NCBI RefSeq assembly: GCF_009908295.1 | Contig: NZ_JAAALO010000003.1 | Location: 124,001-188,000 of the forward strand | From: Micromonospora rubida | GTDB taxonomy: Bacteria; Actinomycetota; Actinomycetes; Mycobacteriales; Micromonosporaceae | DNA length: 64,000 bases | Direction: 5' to 3' | Shown here: piece by piece, positions 16,709 through 25,087 of the stretch | Numbering within the stretch: the first letter of the stretch is position 1 | Layout: each line of letters begins with the position of its first letter | Notes under the pieces: model-generated | Databases searched by the model: none | What the model was told of the DNA's origin: nothing | What the model saw: only the letters and a program-made list of their open reading frames with translations | Translations under genes and position numbers: made by a program

Positions 16709-17053
16709 GTGACCGAACTCGCCACCCGCGCCCAGGCCTTCGGCCTGATCGCGGAGGGGGTGGCCGCCGGGCTGAGCGCGCCGTGGCGCCTCTACCTCGC
16801 CCGGGGCTGCCGTTTTCTGTCGCTGAACGTGGGGGACCGGGCGGAGTGGACCGCCTGGCGGACCCATCTCGGCTGCCCGGAGCTCAGCGTCCGGGTCTAC
16901 GACGCCGGCGGCGAGATCCGCCGCTCCTCGGTCGCCGAGGTGGTCCTGGACGGTTGCCGGATCAGCGTCGAACTGACCGAGGAGGTCAGCACCGACGACC
17001 TGGACCAACTGCTGGCCACCGACCCCACCTTCGTCGAGCCGGAGGAACGGTGA
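16709..17053 (+). CDS. Hypothetical protein, ~114 aa
   Basis: A soluble alpha/beta-looking protein of about 114 residues. GTG 16709 follows GAGGGAGG with good spacing; GTG 16706 is one codon upstream. Features include a WRLYLARGCRFLSLNVGDRAEW stretch and an acidic C-terminus (EEVSTDDLDQLLATDPTF). There are no membrane segments and no recognised family. Its stop codon overlaps the GTG of a 27-residue ORF, and that ORF overlaps the next gene, so the three form a coupled operon divergent from the XRE regulator. The ~190 bp upstream hold a weak hairpin only. Confidence 0.65.
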   Translation: MTELATRAQAFGLIAEGVAAGLSAPWRLYLARGCRFLSLNVGDRAEWTAWRTHLGCPELSVRVYDAGGEIRRSSVAEVVLDGCRISVELTEEVSTDDLDQLLATDPTFVEPEER

Positions 17054-17133
17054 ACGCCCTGCCGCCCCGCCGGGGAGCCACTCCGTCCCGCCGCGCAGCC
17101 GCCCCGCCGCCCCGCCGGGGAGCCGCCGGATGA
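17050..17133 (+). CDS. 27-residue coupling ORF (possible)
   Basis: GTG 17050 overlaps the preceding stop as GTGA, and its own TGA (17131-17133) overlaps the next ATG as ATGA. GGAGG at 17041-17045 is a good ribosome binding site. The peptide is basic and repetitive (PPRRGA twice), because the DNA contains a direct repeat of about 18 bases at roughly 17060 and 17105. It may simply carry ribosomes from one gene to the next, but the double overlap is unlikely to be accidental. No homologue is known to me. Confidence 0.4.
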   Translation: MNALPPRRGATPSRRAAAPPPRRGAAG

Positions 17134-17492
17134 GTCCCTTCCTCGCGGTCTTCCTCGTCCTCGTCCTCGGGTCGACCAGTTACGCGGCCGGCCGGCTGCA
17201 CGGTCAGCTCAGCTATCGGATCGGCTACCGCTTCGGCTACCGGCAGGGGTACTTCGACGGCGACCGAGGCGCCTGGAACCGGCGCCGCCGGGAGGCGCAG
17301 GCGGCCATCGCCTCCGCCCTGGCTGGCCCGCCGCCGACCCGCGACCGGAGCGGACAGGTAGCCCAACAGGGCACCACCTACACCGGCTCGTCCTTTGCCA
17401 CCCCGTCCCGTGGGGGCGCCGTGGCGGTCGCCGCGCCGGCCTCCGCGAGCGGGCGGCACCCCACCGGCGCCCTGATCCGATGGCAGGGCTGA
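17130..17492 (+). CDS. Small membrane-anchored protein with Tyr-rich repeat
   Basis: A 120-residue protein beginning with a hydrophobic segment (SPFLAVFLVLVLGSTSYAAG, residues 2-21) that may be an anchor or signal peptide. A tandem (Y-R-x-G) motif follows, YRIGYRFGYRQGYFDGD, then a basic RRRRE helix and a low-complexity Gly/Ala/Ser tail. I do not recognise a family. It is translationally coupled upstream through the 27-residue ORF. Confidence 0.6.
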   Translation: MSPFLAVFLVLVLGSTSYAAGRLHGQLSYRIGYRFGYRQGYFDGDRGAWNRRRREAQAAIASALAGPPPTRDRSGQVAQQGTTYTGSSFATPSRGGAVAVAAPASASGRHPTGALIRWQG

Positions 17493-17665
17493 CCCGGCCC
17501 GACCGCCCGCCGGCCCCCGTCGGGCAGGGGGAGGGCGGACCCTCCGACCGCAGGCCGGTAGGAGGGGCGGACCCGCCGGCTCCGGCCGGAGCGGCACGAG
17601 CACGGTGCGCCGTCCGCGGCGGGCGCGCACCGGCGGGGCCACGTCAGACCGGTGACTGTGGTCCC

Positions 17666-17706
17666 ACCGGCCGGGATGCGCGCAGGGGGCATGCATCCCG
17701 GCCGGT
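17666..17706 (+). terminator. 14-bp perfect hairpin
   Basis: Residues 17666-17679 pair without mismatch with 17693-17706 (core CCGGCCGGGATGC / GCATCCCGGCCGG) around a 13-base loop. It lies 170 bp downstream of the small-gene operon and just before the phoH promoter. A terminator is the simplest reading; no U-run follows. Confidence 0.5.
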
Positions 17707-17779
17707 CCACCGGGCCTGCCCGCCGGCCCGTCGCCGGAGATCCAGTCGGCAACCTCTAGCCGGGAGGCCCCGGCGGGGC

Positions 17780-17785
17780 TAGCGT
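17780..17785 (+). promoter_or_regulatory. -10 box TAGCGT upstream of phoH
   Basis: TAGCGT lies 6 bases before ATG 17792 and 145 bases before the likely phoH start. It gives either a long phoH leader or a leaderless upstream ORF in another frame. Confidence 0.35.
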
Positions 17786-17930
17786 CTAGTCATGGCACGG
17801 GGCTCCCCCGAGCCAGCCGGCCAGCCCGGATCTGCGACCTTGCGCACGGGCCCGCATCCGACCCCGTGTCTCCGGGCACCGGACGAGGCGGAACGCGGAT
17901 GGCCGGGTGCCCATCCGCCGGAGCAGGCCT

Positions 17931-19340
17931 GTGACGACTCGCCGTACCCCCGCCGGTGCCGACCAGACCCCGGCCGCGACTGCCACGACCCGCCGCGCCA
18001 CCCGGAGCCGCCGCGCGGCCGCCCCGGTCGAGCCCGAGGAGCCCCGACCAGCCGGCCAGGCGTTCGTCCTGGACACCTCGGTCCTGCTCTCGGACCCGGC
18101 GGCGTTCCACCGGTTCGCCGAGCACGAGGTGGTGCTGCCCCTCGTGGTCATCTCCGAATTGGAGGGCAAGCGCCACCACCCGGAGCTGGGCTGGTTCGCC
18201 CGGCAGTCGCTGCGCATGCTGGACGAGCTGCGCGTACGCCACGGCCGGCTGGACCGGCCGGTGCCCGCCAACGACGACGGCGGCACCCTGCGGGTGGAGC
18301 TGAACCACACCGACGACGGAGTGCTGCCGCCCGGCTTCCGCAACGAGTCCAACGACGCCCGGATCCTCTCGGTCGCGCTCAACCTCGCCGCCGAGGGGCG
18401 GGAGGTGACCCTGGTCAGCAAGGACATGCCGCTGCGGGTGAAGGCGGCCTCGGTCGGGCTGCACGCCGACGAGTACCGGCACGGGCAGGCCAGCGACCCG
18501 ACCTGGACGGGGATGGCCGAGCTGGAGTTGGGCGAGGACGAGATCGGTCGGCTCTACGCGGGGGAGGCCCTGGACGTGGACGCCGCGGCCGGGCTGTCCT
18601 GCCACACCGGGCTGGTGCTGCAATCCACGCGCGGCTCCGCGCTGGGCCGGGTGCTGCCCGACAAGACGGTCCGGCTGGTGCGGGGCGACCGGGAGGCGTT
18701 CGGCGTGCACGGCCGCTCGGCCGAGCAGCGGATCGCCCTCGACCTGCTGCTGGACGAGTCGATCGGGATCGTCTCGCTGGGCGGACGGGCCGGCACCGGC
18801 AAGTCGGCGCTGGCCCTGTGCGCCGGCCTGGAGGCCGTGATGGAGCGGCGTCGGCACAAGAAGGTGGTCGTCTTCCGCCCGCTCTACGCCGTCGGCGGCC
18901 AGGAACTGGGCTACCTGCCCGGCTCGGAAACCGAGAAGATGTCGCCCTGGGCGCAGGCGGTCTTCGACACCCTCGGTTCGGTGGTGCACGAGAACGTGCT
19001 GGAGGAGGTCATGGCCCGGGGGATCCTGGAGGTCCTGCCGCTCACCCACATCCGGGGCCGCAGCCTGCACGACGCCTTCGTCATCGTGGACGAGGCCCAG
19101 TCGCTGGAGCGGGGCGTGCTGCTCACCGTGCTGTCCCGGATCGGCCAGGGGTCGCGGGTGGTCCTCACCCACGACGTCGCCCAGCGGGACAACCTGCGGG
19201 TGGGGCGGCACGACGGGGTGACCGCCGTGATCGAGGCGCTCAGGGGCCATCCCCTGTTCGCGCACATCACGCTCACCCGGTCCGAGCGGTCGCCCATCGC
19301 GGCGATGGTGACCGACCTGTTGGAGGGCATTCCGGTCTGA
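17931..19340 (+). CDS. phoH: PIN-domain/PhoH-family ATPase (PhoH2 type)
   Basis: A 469-residue fusion of an N-terminal PIN ribonuclease domain (about residues 43-180; [12 protein letters not shown] with nuclease Asp, [27 protein letters not shown]) and a C-terminal PhoH ATPase (about residues 225-469; Walker [14 protein letters not shown], Walker [10 protein letters not shown]). PhoH2 proteins unwind and cleave RNA. A basic Ala/Thr/Arg-rich leader of ~40 residues precedes the PIN domain. GTG 17931 has GGAGCAGG upstream; GTG 17907 is an alternative eight codons earlier. It stands in the same neighbourhood as in Mycobacterium (near glpX). Confidence 0.9.
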   Translation: MTTRRTPAGADQTPAATATTRRATRSRRAAAPVEPEEPRPAGQAFVLDTSVLLSDPAAFHRFAEHEVVLPLVVISELEGKRHHPELGWFARQSLRMLDELRVRHGRLDRPVPANDDGGTLRVELNHTDDGVLPPGFRNESNDARILSVALNLAAEGREVTLVSKDMPLRVKAASVGLHADEYRHGQASDPTWTGMAELELGEDEIGRLYAGEALDVDAAAGLSCHTGLVLQSTRGSALGRVLPDKTVRLVRGDREAFGVHGRSAEQRIALDLLLDESIGIVSLGGRAGTGKSALALCAGLEAVMERRRHKKVVVFRPLYAVGGQELGYLPGSETEKMSPWAQAVFDTLGSVVHENVLEEVMARGILEVLPLTHIRGRSLHDAFVIVDEAQSLERGVLLTVLSRIGQGSRVVLTHDVAQRDNLRVGRHDGVTAVIEALRGHPLFAHITLTRSERSPIAAMVTDLLEGIPV

Positions 19341-19617
19341 TCACGGCGCTTGTCCGTTAAGTGGCAACTCATCCCTATTCCAGCTGTGGCCCAAGTCACA
19401 ATTGGGGCGGACGGTTTCCCATCGGTCCCGCCGTGCGCAATGGTGTCCAACGAGCGTCCACGTACCGGGAAGATCGTCCGCCGTCGTCGATGGCGGGGCG
19501 GACGGAACCCGGGTGCGTCGGCTGCGACCGGCAGGGTCGGGGCGCTTGCGACGCGGGTCGACCCTCCGCGGGTCGGGGCTGCGTCGTGTTCCTTGCCCCC
19601 GACGAAGGGACCACTTC
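19341..19617 (+). ncRNA. Structured leader, candidate cyclic di-AMP (ydaO-like) riboswitch
   Basis: This 277-bp leader precedes a cell-wall transglycosylase gene. It has several stems, including CGTCCGCC (19475-19482) with GGCGGACG (19497-19504), and a terminal stem GTCGGGG (19572-19578) with CCCCGAC (19597-19603) that abuts the Shine-Dalgarno GAAGGGA. Actinobacterial wall-hydrolase genes are often preceded by ydaO-type riboswitches, and parts such as the GGAACCCGGGTGCGTCGGC stretch look familiar. I could not run a covariance search, so the class is inference. Confidence 0.4.
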
Positions 19618-20325
19618 GTGAGTCGGCTGTGGAGCCGGTTCGGCGCCCGTACCGCCGCCGTCGCACTGCTCTCTGTGGGCGTTGCCGGCGGCTTCTATCT
19701 GGGCGAAGACCGAGAAACCCAGCAACAGGGCCTGACCGCGCAGGTCGGCCTCCAGATCGACCAGGCCGAGTACGACTACCAGCGCGAGCGGCAGGCCGAG
19801 CACCGGGTCAGCTCCGCCAAGCAGCGCGCAGCGGAGTACCAGGCCAAGCTGCGCGCCGCCGAGGCGGCGAAGGAGGCCGCCGAGCGGGCCCGTGCGGCCG
19901 AGGTCGCCGCGGCGTCCCGCAAGAAGGAGCGCGAGGCGGCGGCGAAGAAGGCCGCCGAGGAGTCGGCGGCGGCCAAGGCGAGCAAGCCGTACGACGGCCC
20001 GATCCCGGCCTCGTGCAGCGAGTACGGCGGCAATCGGAAGATCGGCTGCGCGCTGATGCTCGACGCCGGATTCGGCATCGACCAGTTCCCGTGCCTGGAG
20101 AAGCTCTGGACCAAGGAGAGCGGCTGGAACCACAAGGCCCGCAATTCCTCCTCCGGCGCGTACGGCATCCCCCAGTCGCTGCCGGGCAGCAAGATGGGCT
20201 CGGTCGCCAGTGACTGGCAGACCAACCCGGCCACCCAGATCAAGTGGGGCCTCGGCTACATCAAGGGCCGGTACAACAGCCCCTGTGGCGCGTGGAGCCA
20301 CTTCCAGAACAACGGCTCGTACTGA
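19618..20325 (+). CDS. Secreted/anchored lytic transglycosylase with coiled-coil stalk
   Basis: A 235-residue protein. GTG 19618 lies behind GAAGGGA. It has an N-terminal hydrophobic signal/anchor (TAAVALLSVGVAGGFYLG, residues 12-29) and a long charged Ala/Glu/Lys coiled coil (about residues 45-125). A C-terminal transglycosylase SLT-like domain follows, with LEKLWTKESGWNHKARNSSS (catalytic Glu in KESGW), GAYGIPQSLPGSKM and WGLGYIKGRY. It cleaves peptidoglycan glycan strands non-hydrolytically. The long leader suggests riboswitch control of wall remodelling. Confidence 0.88.
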   Translation: MSRLWSRFGARTAAVALLSVGVAGGFYLGEDRETQQQGLTAQVGLQIDQAEYDYQRERQAEHRVSSAKQRAAEYQAKLRAAEAAKEAAERARAAEVAAASRKKEREAAAKKAAEESAAAKASKPYDGPIPASCSEYGGNRKIGCALMLDAGFGIDQFPCLEKLWTKESGWNHKARNSSSGAYGIPQSLPGSKMGSVASDWQTNPATQIKWGLGYIKGRYNSPCGAWSHFQNNGSY

Positions 20326-20443
20326 CCGACGAGGCATAGCGGCGGCGGGGATGCGGGCGTCCGCACCCCCGCCGCCGTCGTCGTACCGGGCTCCGTCGCG
20401 CCCACGGGTGGCGGTCGGCGGGGTTTGCTGGTAGCTCTGGGGG

Positions 20444-21094
20444 GTGACCCTGCACAGCGACCTCCCGGGCGGCGACCCGCGACGCTTCGGCACCGGGGCC
20501 TTCTACGCCTCGATCGGCCGCGCCTTCGTCGCCATGTGCGCGGTCGTGCCGGTCCTCTTCCTGATCGAGGGCCTCGACGCCGGCCTCGGCATCGACCTCG
20601 ACCTCGCCGCCGGCATCATCCCGCGCCGCATCGACGGGCTGGACGGGGTGTTCTTCTCGCCGTTCCTGCACGCCGACTTCAACCACCTCTACAGCAACAG
20701 CGTGCCGCTGATTCTGCTCGGCACGTTCGTGCTCGCCGCCGGCTTCCGGCGCTTCCTCTGGTCCACCCTGGTCGTCGTGCTGGTCAGCGGGCTGGGCGTG
20801 TGGTTCACCGGCTCGCCGAACTCGGTCGTGGTCGGGGCCAGCGGGGTCATCTTCGGCTACCTGGGCATCCTGCTCACCAGGGGCGTGGTCGAGCGGAGCT
20901 GGTGGAACTTCGGGGTGGTGCTGCTGGTCGGCCTGCTCTACGGCTGGCAACTGCTGGGCATCCTCCCCACCGACGAGCGGATCTCCTGGCAGGGTCACCT
21001 CTTCGGGCTGGTCGGTGGCGTGGTCGCCGCGATCCTGTTCCGGCACCGCCGCCGGGCCGGGTCCGACCTGGACGCCCCGCTCACCCTGCCCTGA
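20444..21094 (+). CDS. Rhomboid-family intramembrane serine protease
   Basis: A 216-residue protein with about six membrane helices. The rhomboid nucleophile motif GASG (Ser133) is at residues 131-134, followed by VIFGYLG. The catalytic His185 is in SWQGHLFGLVGG, and HADFNHLYSNS (76-86) is the typical second-helix motif. It cleaves membrane-anchored proteins within the bilayer; substrates are unknown. The start is GTG 20444 after a G-run. It stands alone, 118 bp after the transglycosylase. Confidence 0.85.
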   Translation: MTLHSDLPGGDPRRFGTGAFYASIGRAFVAMCAVVPVLFLIEGLDAGLGIDLDLAAGIIPRRIDGLDGVFFSPFLHADFNHLYSNSVPLILLGTFVLAAGFRRFLWSTLVVVLVSGLGVWFTGSPNSVVVGASGVIFGYLGILLTRGVVERSWWNFGVVLLVGLLYGWQLLGILPTDERISWQGHLFGLVGGVVAAILFRHRRRAGSDLDAPLTLP

Positions 21095-21220
21095 CGCGGC
21101 GCCTTCCCCTGCCGCCCGGGTGCGGCACATCGGTGTGGGACGTGCTTGCCCTGGTCCCCTGCCGGGCCTACCGTCGGCACCAGCACACCGTGATTCGTCA
21201 GCGGAAAGTGACGGTACGTC

Positions 21221-22189
21221 ATGTCCGAGGTGGATGTCGCAGTGATCGGTGCCGGTCCGACGGGGCTCTTCGCCGCGTACTACGCCGGGTTCCGAGGGCT
21301 TTCCGTGGCGGTGGTCGACGCGCTGCCCGAGGCCGGTGGCCAGATCACCGCGATGTACCCGGAGAAGCTGATCCTCGACGTGGCCGGCTTCCCGGCGGTC
21401 AAGGGCCGGGACCTGGTGGCCAACCTGGTCGCCCAGGCCGCCCCGTTCCACCCGCGGTACCTGCTCGGCACCCGGGCCGAGAAGCTGTCCCACGCCGACG
21501 GGCGGCCGGTGCTCGGCCTCGCCGGCGGCCAGCAGCTCTCCTGCGGCGCGGTGGTCGTCACCGGCGGTCTGGGCAGCTTCAGCCCGCGTCCGCTGCCGGT
21601 GGCCGACAGCTTCACCGGCGCCGGGGTCGTCTACTTCGTGCCGGAACCCGCCGCGCTGGCCGCCCGGGACGTGCTGATCGTCGGCGGCGGCGACTCGGCG
21701 TTCGACTGGGCGCTGGCGTTGCAACCGCTGGCCCGCTCGGTGACGTTGGTGCATCGGCGGGAGAGGTTCCGCGCCCACGCCGGCACCGTCGCCCGGGTGC
21801 GGGAGCTGCCCGTCCGGGTCATCGTCAACGCCGAGGTCACCTGCCTGCACGGGGGCGGCACGGTGACCGGCGCCGAGATCACCGTACGGGGCGGCGGGGC
21901 CGAGACGCTGCCGGTCGACACGGTGGTGGCCGCGCTCGGCTTCACGGCCGACCTGGGCCCGATCGCCGAGTGGGGGCTGCGACTGGACCGCCGGCACATC
22001 GTGGTGGACAGCGCGATGGCGACCAACCTGCCCCGGGTGTTCGCGGCCGGCGACATCACCGAGTACCCGGGCAAGGTCCGGCTGATCGCCACGGGCTTCG
22101 GCGAGGCGGCCACCGCGGTCAACAACGCCGCCGTGGCGATCGACCCGTCGGCCCACCTCTTCCCCGGCCACTCCTCCGACCCCACCTAA
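21221..22189 (+). CDS. Ferredoxin--NADP(+) reductase-like / thioredoxin reductase-fold flavoprotein
   Basis: A 322-residue two-dinucleotide-domain flavoprotein. The FAD motif GAGPTGLFAAYYAGFRG starts at residue 10, then EAGGQITAMYPEK is the signature of type-2 ferredoxin-NADP reductases (TrxR-like). The NADP motif is IVGGGDSAFDWALAL, and the C-terminal FAD segment is FAAGDITEYPGK. No CxxC redox pair is present, which excludes thioredoxin reductase. It probably passes electrons between NADPH and ferredoxin. Its end abuts a bidirectional hairpin element shared with the convergent TetR gene. Confidence 0.88.
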   Translation: MSEVDVAVIGAGPTGLFAAYYAGFRGLSVAVVDALPEAGGQITAMYPEKLILDVAGFPAVKGRDLVANLVAQAAPFHPRYLLGTRAEKLSHADGRPVLGLAGGQQLSCGAVVVTGGLGSFSPRPLPVADSFTGAGVVYFVPEPAALAARDVLIVGGGDSAFDWALALQPLARSVTLVHRRERFRAHAGTVARVRELPVRVIVNAEVTCLHGGGTVTGAEITVRGGGAETLPVDTVVAALGFTADLGPIAEWGLRLDRRHIVVDSAMATNLPRVFAAGDITEYPGKVRLIATGFGEAATAVNNAAVAIDPSAHLFPGHSSDPT

Positions 22190-22197
22190 CCCCCACC

Positions 22198-22299
22198 CCA
22201 CCCCACCCCCCCACGCGTCGATCTTGCAGTGGCGGCCCGGGCGAAGGGTGCACAAGGGGCGAACCGGGGGCCGGAAGTGCAAGATCGCGGGGTGGGTGG
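22198..22299. repeat. Palindromic GATCTTG element B between convergent genes
   Basis: GATCTTGCA at 22218-22226 complements TGCAAGATC at 22276-22284. The outer flanks are C-rich before and G-rich after, and extend the stem with interruptions. It occupies the whole gap between the reductase and TetR stops. Arms and position match element A at 14509-14588. Confidence 0.6.
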
Positions 22300-22300
22300 G

Positions 22301-22993
22301 TCAGCGGGGGAGGCCGACGAGGTCGGCCATCAGGGCGGTCTGGTGGTCGAAGTACTCGTCGCGGTGCGGGAGCGAGCGGTTGATCCGGCCGAACAACTCG
22401 AAGCTGATCAGCCCGAAGAGCTGGGTCCAGCCGGCCATCCCCCGGGCGAGCAACGCCTCCGGCAGCCCGGGGACGAGGGCGTCGGCGACCTCCACGAGGT
22501 CCGTCCGGAGCGGCTCCGGCAGTTCCCCCGGGTCGGGGGCGGAGAGTAGCCCGGCGGCCACGCCGTCGCGCAGGATGCCGACCAGGATGGCCGGCGGGCG
22601 CTGGGCCGGCCCCACGGTGTCGTCCGGGGCGGCGTACCCGGGGACCGGGCTGCCGTAGAGCAGCGCGTACTCGGCGGGGTGGGCCAGGGCCCAGTCGCGG
22701 GCCGCCCGGCACGCCGCGTGCCAGCGCCCCCGCAGGTCGAGCCGGTCCGCGCCCGCGTCGGCCGACTCCACCGCCGCCCCCAGCGTGTCGTACGCATCGA
22801 TGATCAGCGCGGTGAGCAGGTCGTCCCGGCTCGGGAAGTAGCGGTAGATCGCCGAGGACACCATCCCCATGTCCCGGGCCACCGCCCGCAGGCTGAGGTT
22901 CGCCCCGTCGTCGGCGAGGTGCCGGCGGGCGACGGCCTTGATCTCGTCGAGCATCTCGGCGCGGACCCGGGCGCGGATCGAGGAGGCGGGCAT
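22301..22993 (-). CDS. TetR-family transcriptional repressor
   Basis: A 230-residue protein. The N-terminal helix-turn-helix is at about residues 25-50 (LSLRAVARDMGMVSSAIYRYF), followed by a ligand-binding helical domain with a TetR C-terminal WHG-like pattern (RGRWHAACRAARDWALAHPAEYALLYGSPVPGY). The start is ATG 22993 behind GAGGA. It is divergent from an NAD-dependent epimerase/reductase gene, and the 143-bp gap contains two near-identical palindromes (23035-23047 and 23092-23106). It very probably represses itself and the epimerase, with an unknown ligand relieving repression. Confidence 0.88.
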   Translation of the reverse strand: MPASSIRARVRAEMLDEIKAVARRHLADDGANLSLRAVARDMGMVSSAIYRYFPSRDDLLTALIIDAYDTLGAAVESADAGADRLDLRGRWHAACRAARDWALAHPAEYALLYGSPVPGYAAPDDTVGPAQRPPAILVGILRDGVAAGLLSAPDPGELPEPLRTDLVEVADALVPGLPEALLARGMAGWTQLFGLISFELFGRINRSLPHRDEYFDHQTALMADLVGLPR

Positions 22994-23034
22994 GGTCCTC
23001 ACTCTGCCATAGTCGAGAGCGGCCATCAAAACAG

Positions 23035-23047
23035 AGAGCACTGCTCT
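23035..23047. promoter_or_regulatory. TetR operator 1
   Basis: AGAGCA-C-TGCTCT is a perfect 13-bp palindrome in the divergent TetR/epimerase promoter region. It shares AGAGCANTGCTCT with operator 2, 57 bp away. Confidence 0.7.
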
Positions 23048-23091
23048 TGACGAACGGCCGGGCCGGGCGGCATGCTGGGCGGGCCACAAAC

Positions 23092-23106
23092 GAGAGCAGT
23101 GCTCTC
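23092..23106. promoter_or_regulatory. TetR operator 2
   Basis: GAGAGCA-G-TGCTCTC is a perfect 15-bp palindrome 33 bp upstream of the epimerase start and identical to operator 1 in all but the central base. Two copies imply cooperative binding or separate control of each promoter. Confidence 0.7.
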
Positions 23107-23139
23107 TAGTCGTACTCATGCTTCGAAAGGTGATCTGTG

Positions 23140-24102
23140 ATGTCGCTGCATCTGATCGTCGGCGCCGGGCCCGTCGGCACCGCCACCGCCCGTCTCCTCG
23201 CGGCCGCCGGCGAGCGGGTCCGGGTGGTCACCCGGCGCGGGACCGGCCCGGACCACCCGGGCGTCGAGCGGGTCGCCGCCGACGCCGCCGACCCCGACCG
23301 GCTCGCCGCCCTCGCCGAGGGCGCGGTCGCCCTCTACAACTGCGCCAACCCGGCGTACCACCGCTGGTCGATCGACTGGCCGCCGCTGGCCGCCGCGCTG
23401 CTCGCCGCCGCCGGGCGCACCGACGCCGTGCTCGCTACGGTCGGCAACCTCTACGGGTACGGGCCGGTCGACGGCCCGATGACCGAGGCGACCCCGCCCG
23501 CGGCCCCCGGCACGAAAGGGCGGGTCCGCAACCGGATGTGGGCCGAGGCGCTGGCCGCCCACCGCGCGGGCCAGGCCCGGGTGACCGAGGTGCGCGGCTC
23601 CGACTACCTGGGCGCCGGTGCCACCTCGCTGCCGATGATGATGCTGCCCGGGGTGCTCGCCGGCCGCCGGGTGGTGCTGCCCGTCGACTTCGACGCCCCG
23701 CACACCTGGACGTACGTCGACGACGTCGCCCGTACCCTGGTGGCGGCCGCCGCCGACGAGCGCGCCTGGGGCCGGGCCTGGCACGTGCCCAGCCCGCCCG
23801 CAGTCTCCGCCCGCGAGCTGGCCACCCGGGCCGCCGCCCTGGCCGGTGCCCCCGCCCCGAAGCTCACCCGGCTGCCGTACCCGGCGCTCTGGCTGGGCGG
23901 GCTGGTCAACCCGTTCGCCCGGGAGCTGCGGGAGACCGCCTACCAGTTCGACCGGCCGTACCTGCTCGACTCGACCGCGGCCACCGCCACGCTCGGCCTC
24001 GCGCCGACCCCGCTGGACCGGGCGCTCGCCGAGACCGTCGCGGCCCTGCGCGGCGTCACCCCGCCCGTCGGCCGGACGCCGGCCGGTGACCGTCAACCCT
24101 GA
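23140..24102 (+). CDS. NAD-dependent epimerase/dehydratase-family protein (SDR)
   Basis: A 320-residue extended-SDR/atypical-SDR protein. The Rossmann motif is LIVGAGPVGTATARLLAAAG near the N-terminus. NLYGYGPVDGPMTE follows in the position of the active-site Tyr loop, then the HTWTYVDDVARTLV motif typical of sugar-nucleotide epimerases and quinone-reductase-like SDRs. The substrate is unknown. Its start ATG 23140 (or GTG 23137) follows AAAGG. As the likely target of the divergent TetR repressor it may detoxify or modify the inducing compound, which is inference. Confidence 0.83.
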   Translation: MSLHLIVGAGPVGTATARLLAAAGERVRVVTRRGTGPDHPGVERVAADAADPDRLAALAEGAVALYNCANPAYHRWSIDWPPLAAALLAAAGRTDAVLATVGNLYGYGPVDGPMTEATPPAAPGTKGRVRNRMWAEALAAHRAGQARVTEVRGSDYLGAGATSLPMMMLPGVLAGRRVVLPVDFDAPHTWTYVDDVARTLVAAAADERAWGRAWHVPSPPAVSARELATRAAALAGAPAPKLTRLPYPALWLGGLVNPFARELRETAYQFDRPYLLDSTAATATLGLAPTPLDRALAETVAALRGVTPPVGRTPAGDRQP

Positions 24103-24115
24103 GCCGAGGCCCTCC

Positions 24116-25087
24116 CTACCGGTGGCGGGCCGGGGTGCGGGCGGCGACCACCACCGCGACCAGGGTGAGGCCGGCACCCAGCAGCGTGGCCGCGTCGGGG
24201 TGCGAGGCTGCGGTCGGCAGCACCAGGTCGAGCAGGACGGCACCGACGACCTGGCCGGCGATGGTGGCCAGGCCGAGCAGCAGCACCCCGGTGAACCGCA
24301 CGATGGTCGCCGCGATCGCGATGAAGACGATGCCGATCGGCCCGCCGAGGTAGAGCCACGGCTCGGTCGGCAGGCCCCCGGCGGGGCCGCCCCGGACGGC
24401 CACCCCGACCGCGAACGTGACGAGCAGCGCGACGGTGCCGACGGTGAAGTTGACCAGCGTGGCGGCCAGCGCGCTGCCGGAGGCCGCCCTGACCCGCCCG
24501 TTCACCGCCTGCTGCCAGGCGAGGCCGATCCCGGCCAGCAACGGCAGCACGGCCAGGCCCAGCGTGCCCGGTTCGCCCAGCCGGTCGCCGACGGCCAGCA
24601 GCACGGCCAGCACGGTCAGCGCCGCGCCGACCAGGCGGTTCGGGGTGACCGCCTGGCGGCCGGTCGGGCCGATCCCGGCCCGGTCGACCAGCAGGCTGCT
24701 TCCGGACTGCCCCGCGACCACCGCCACGGTGAACACGGCCACGCCGAGCGTGCCGATGGTCAGCCCCTGGCTGGCCACCAGGAACGCGCCGCAGACGCCG
24801 CCGAGGCACTGCCACGGCCGCAGCGACCCGTCCGCCAGCGCCGCCCGCAGCGCGGACAGGCCCCGCCGCCCGGCGGGGGTGGCGGGGACCAGCACCAGCA
24901 GCACCAGCAGGCCGAGGCCGAACGACACCACCGCGGCGGCGATCCCGTCGGCCAGTCGTACGCCCAGCTCGCCGTTGATCCGGGACTGCACGGCGACGGC
25001 GAGCCCGGAGGCGACGGCCAGCCCGACGCCGGTGATCCGGCGGCCGGCAGTCAGGGCCGGCGGCGCGTTCGTGATGGTGGCCGTCAC
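24116..25087 (-). CDS. DMT-superfamily transporter (DUF606/YdcZ type)
   Basis: A 323-residue membrane protein made of two similar five-helix halves. Each contains DUF606-like patterns ([16 protein letters not shown] near residue 28, and [17 protein letters not shown] in the second half). Single-half DUF606 proteins work as pairs; this is the fused form. It likely exports or imports small metabolites. The GTG start at 25087 overlaps the glpX stop as GTGA, so it is co-translated with fructose bisphosphatase, a link I cannot explain. Confidence 0.82.
   Translation of the reverse strand: MTATITNAPPALTAGRRITGVGLAVASGLAVAVQSRINGELGVRLADGIAAAVVSFGLGLLVLLVLVPATPAGRRGLSALRAALADGSLRPWQCLGGVCGAFLVASQGLTIGTLGVAVFTVAVVAGQSGSSLLVDRAGIGPTGRQAVTPNRLVGAALTVLAVLLAVGDRLGEPGTLGLAVLPLLAGIGLAWQQAVNGRVRAASGSALAATLVNFTVGTVALLVTFAVGVAVRGGPAGGLPTEPWLYLGGPIGIVFIAIAATIVRFTGVLLLGLATIAGQVVGAVLLDLVLPTAASHPDAATLLGAGLTLVAVVVAARTPARHR

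Larger units (their letters stand above)
17493..17930. other. 438-bp intergenic region between the small-gene operon and phoH
   Basis: No gene is supported here; the open frames are GC-driven. It contains a strong hairpin (17666-17706) and a -10 box TAGCGT (17780-17785) that probably drives phoH with a leader of about 140 bases. An ATG at 17792 lies 6 bases after that box, which is the leaderless geometry, but its frame differs from phoH. Confidence 0.45.

Noticed and set aside
17792..19360. 522-residue frame overlapping phoH from the ATG beside TAGCGT
   Set aside because: Shadow composition over the whole PhoH domain; the box is better read as the phoH promoter.
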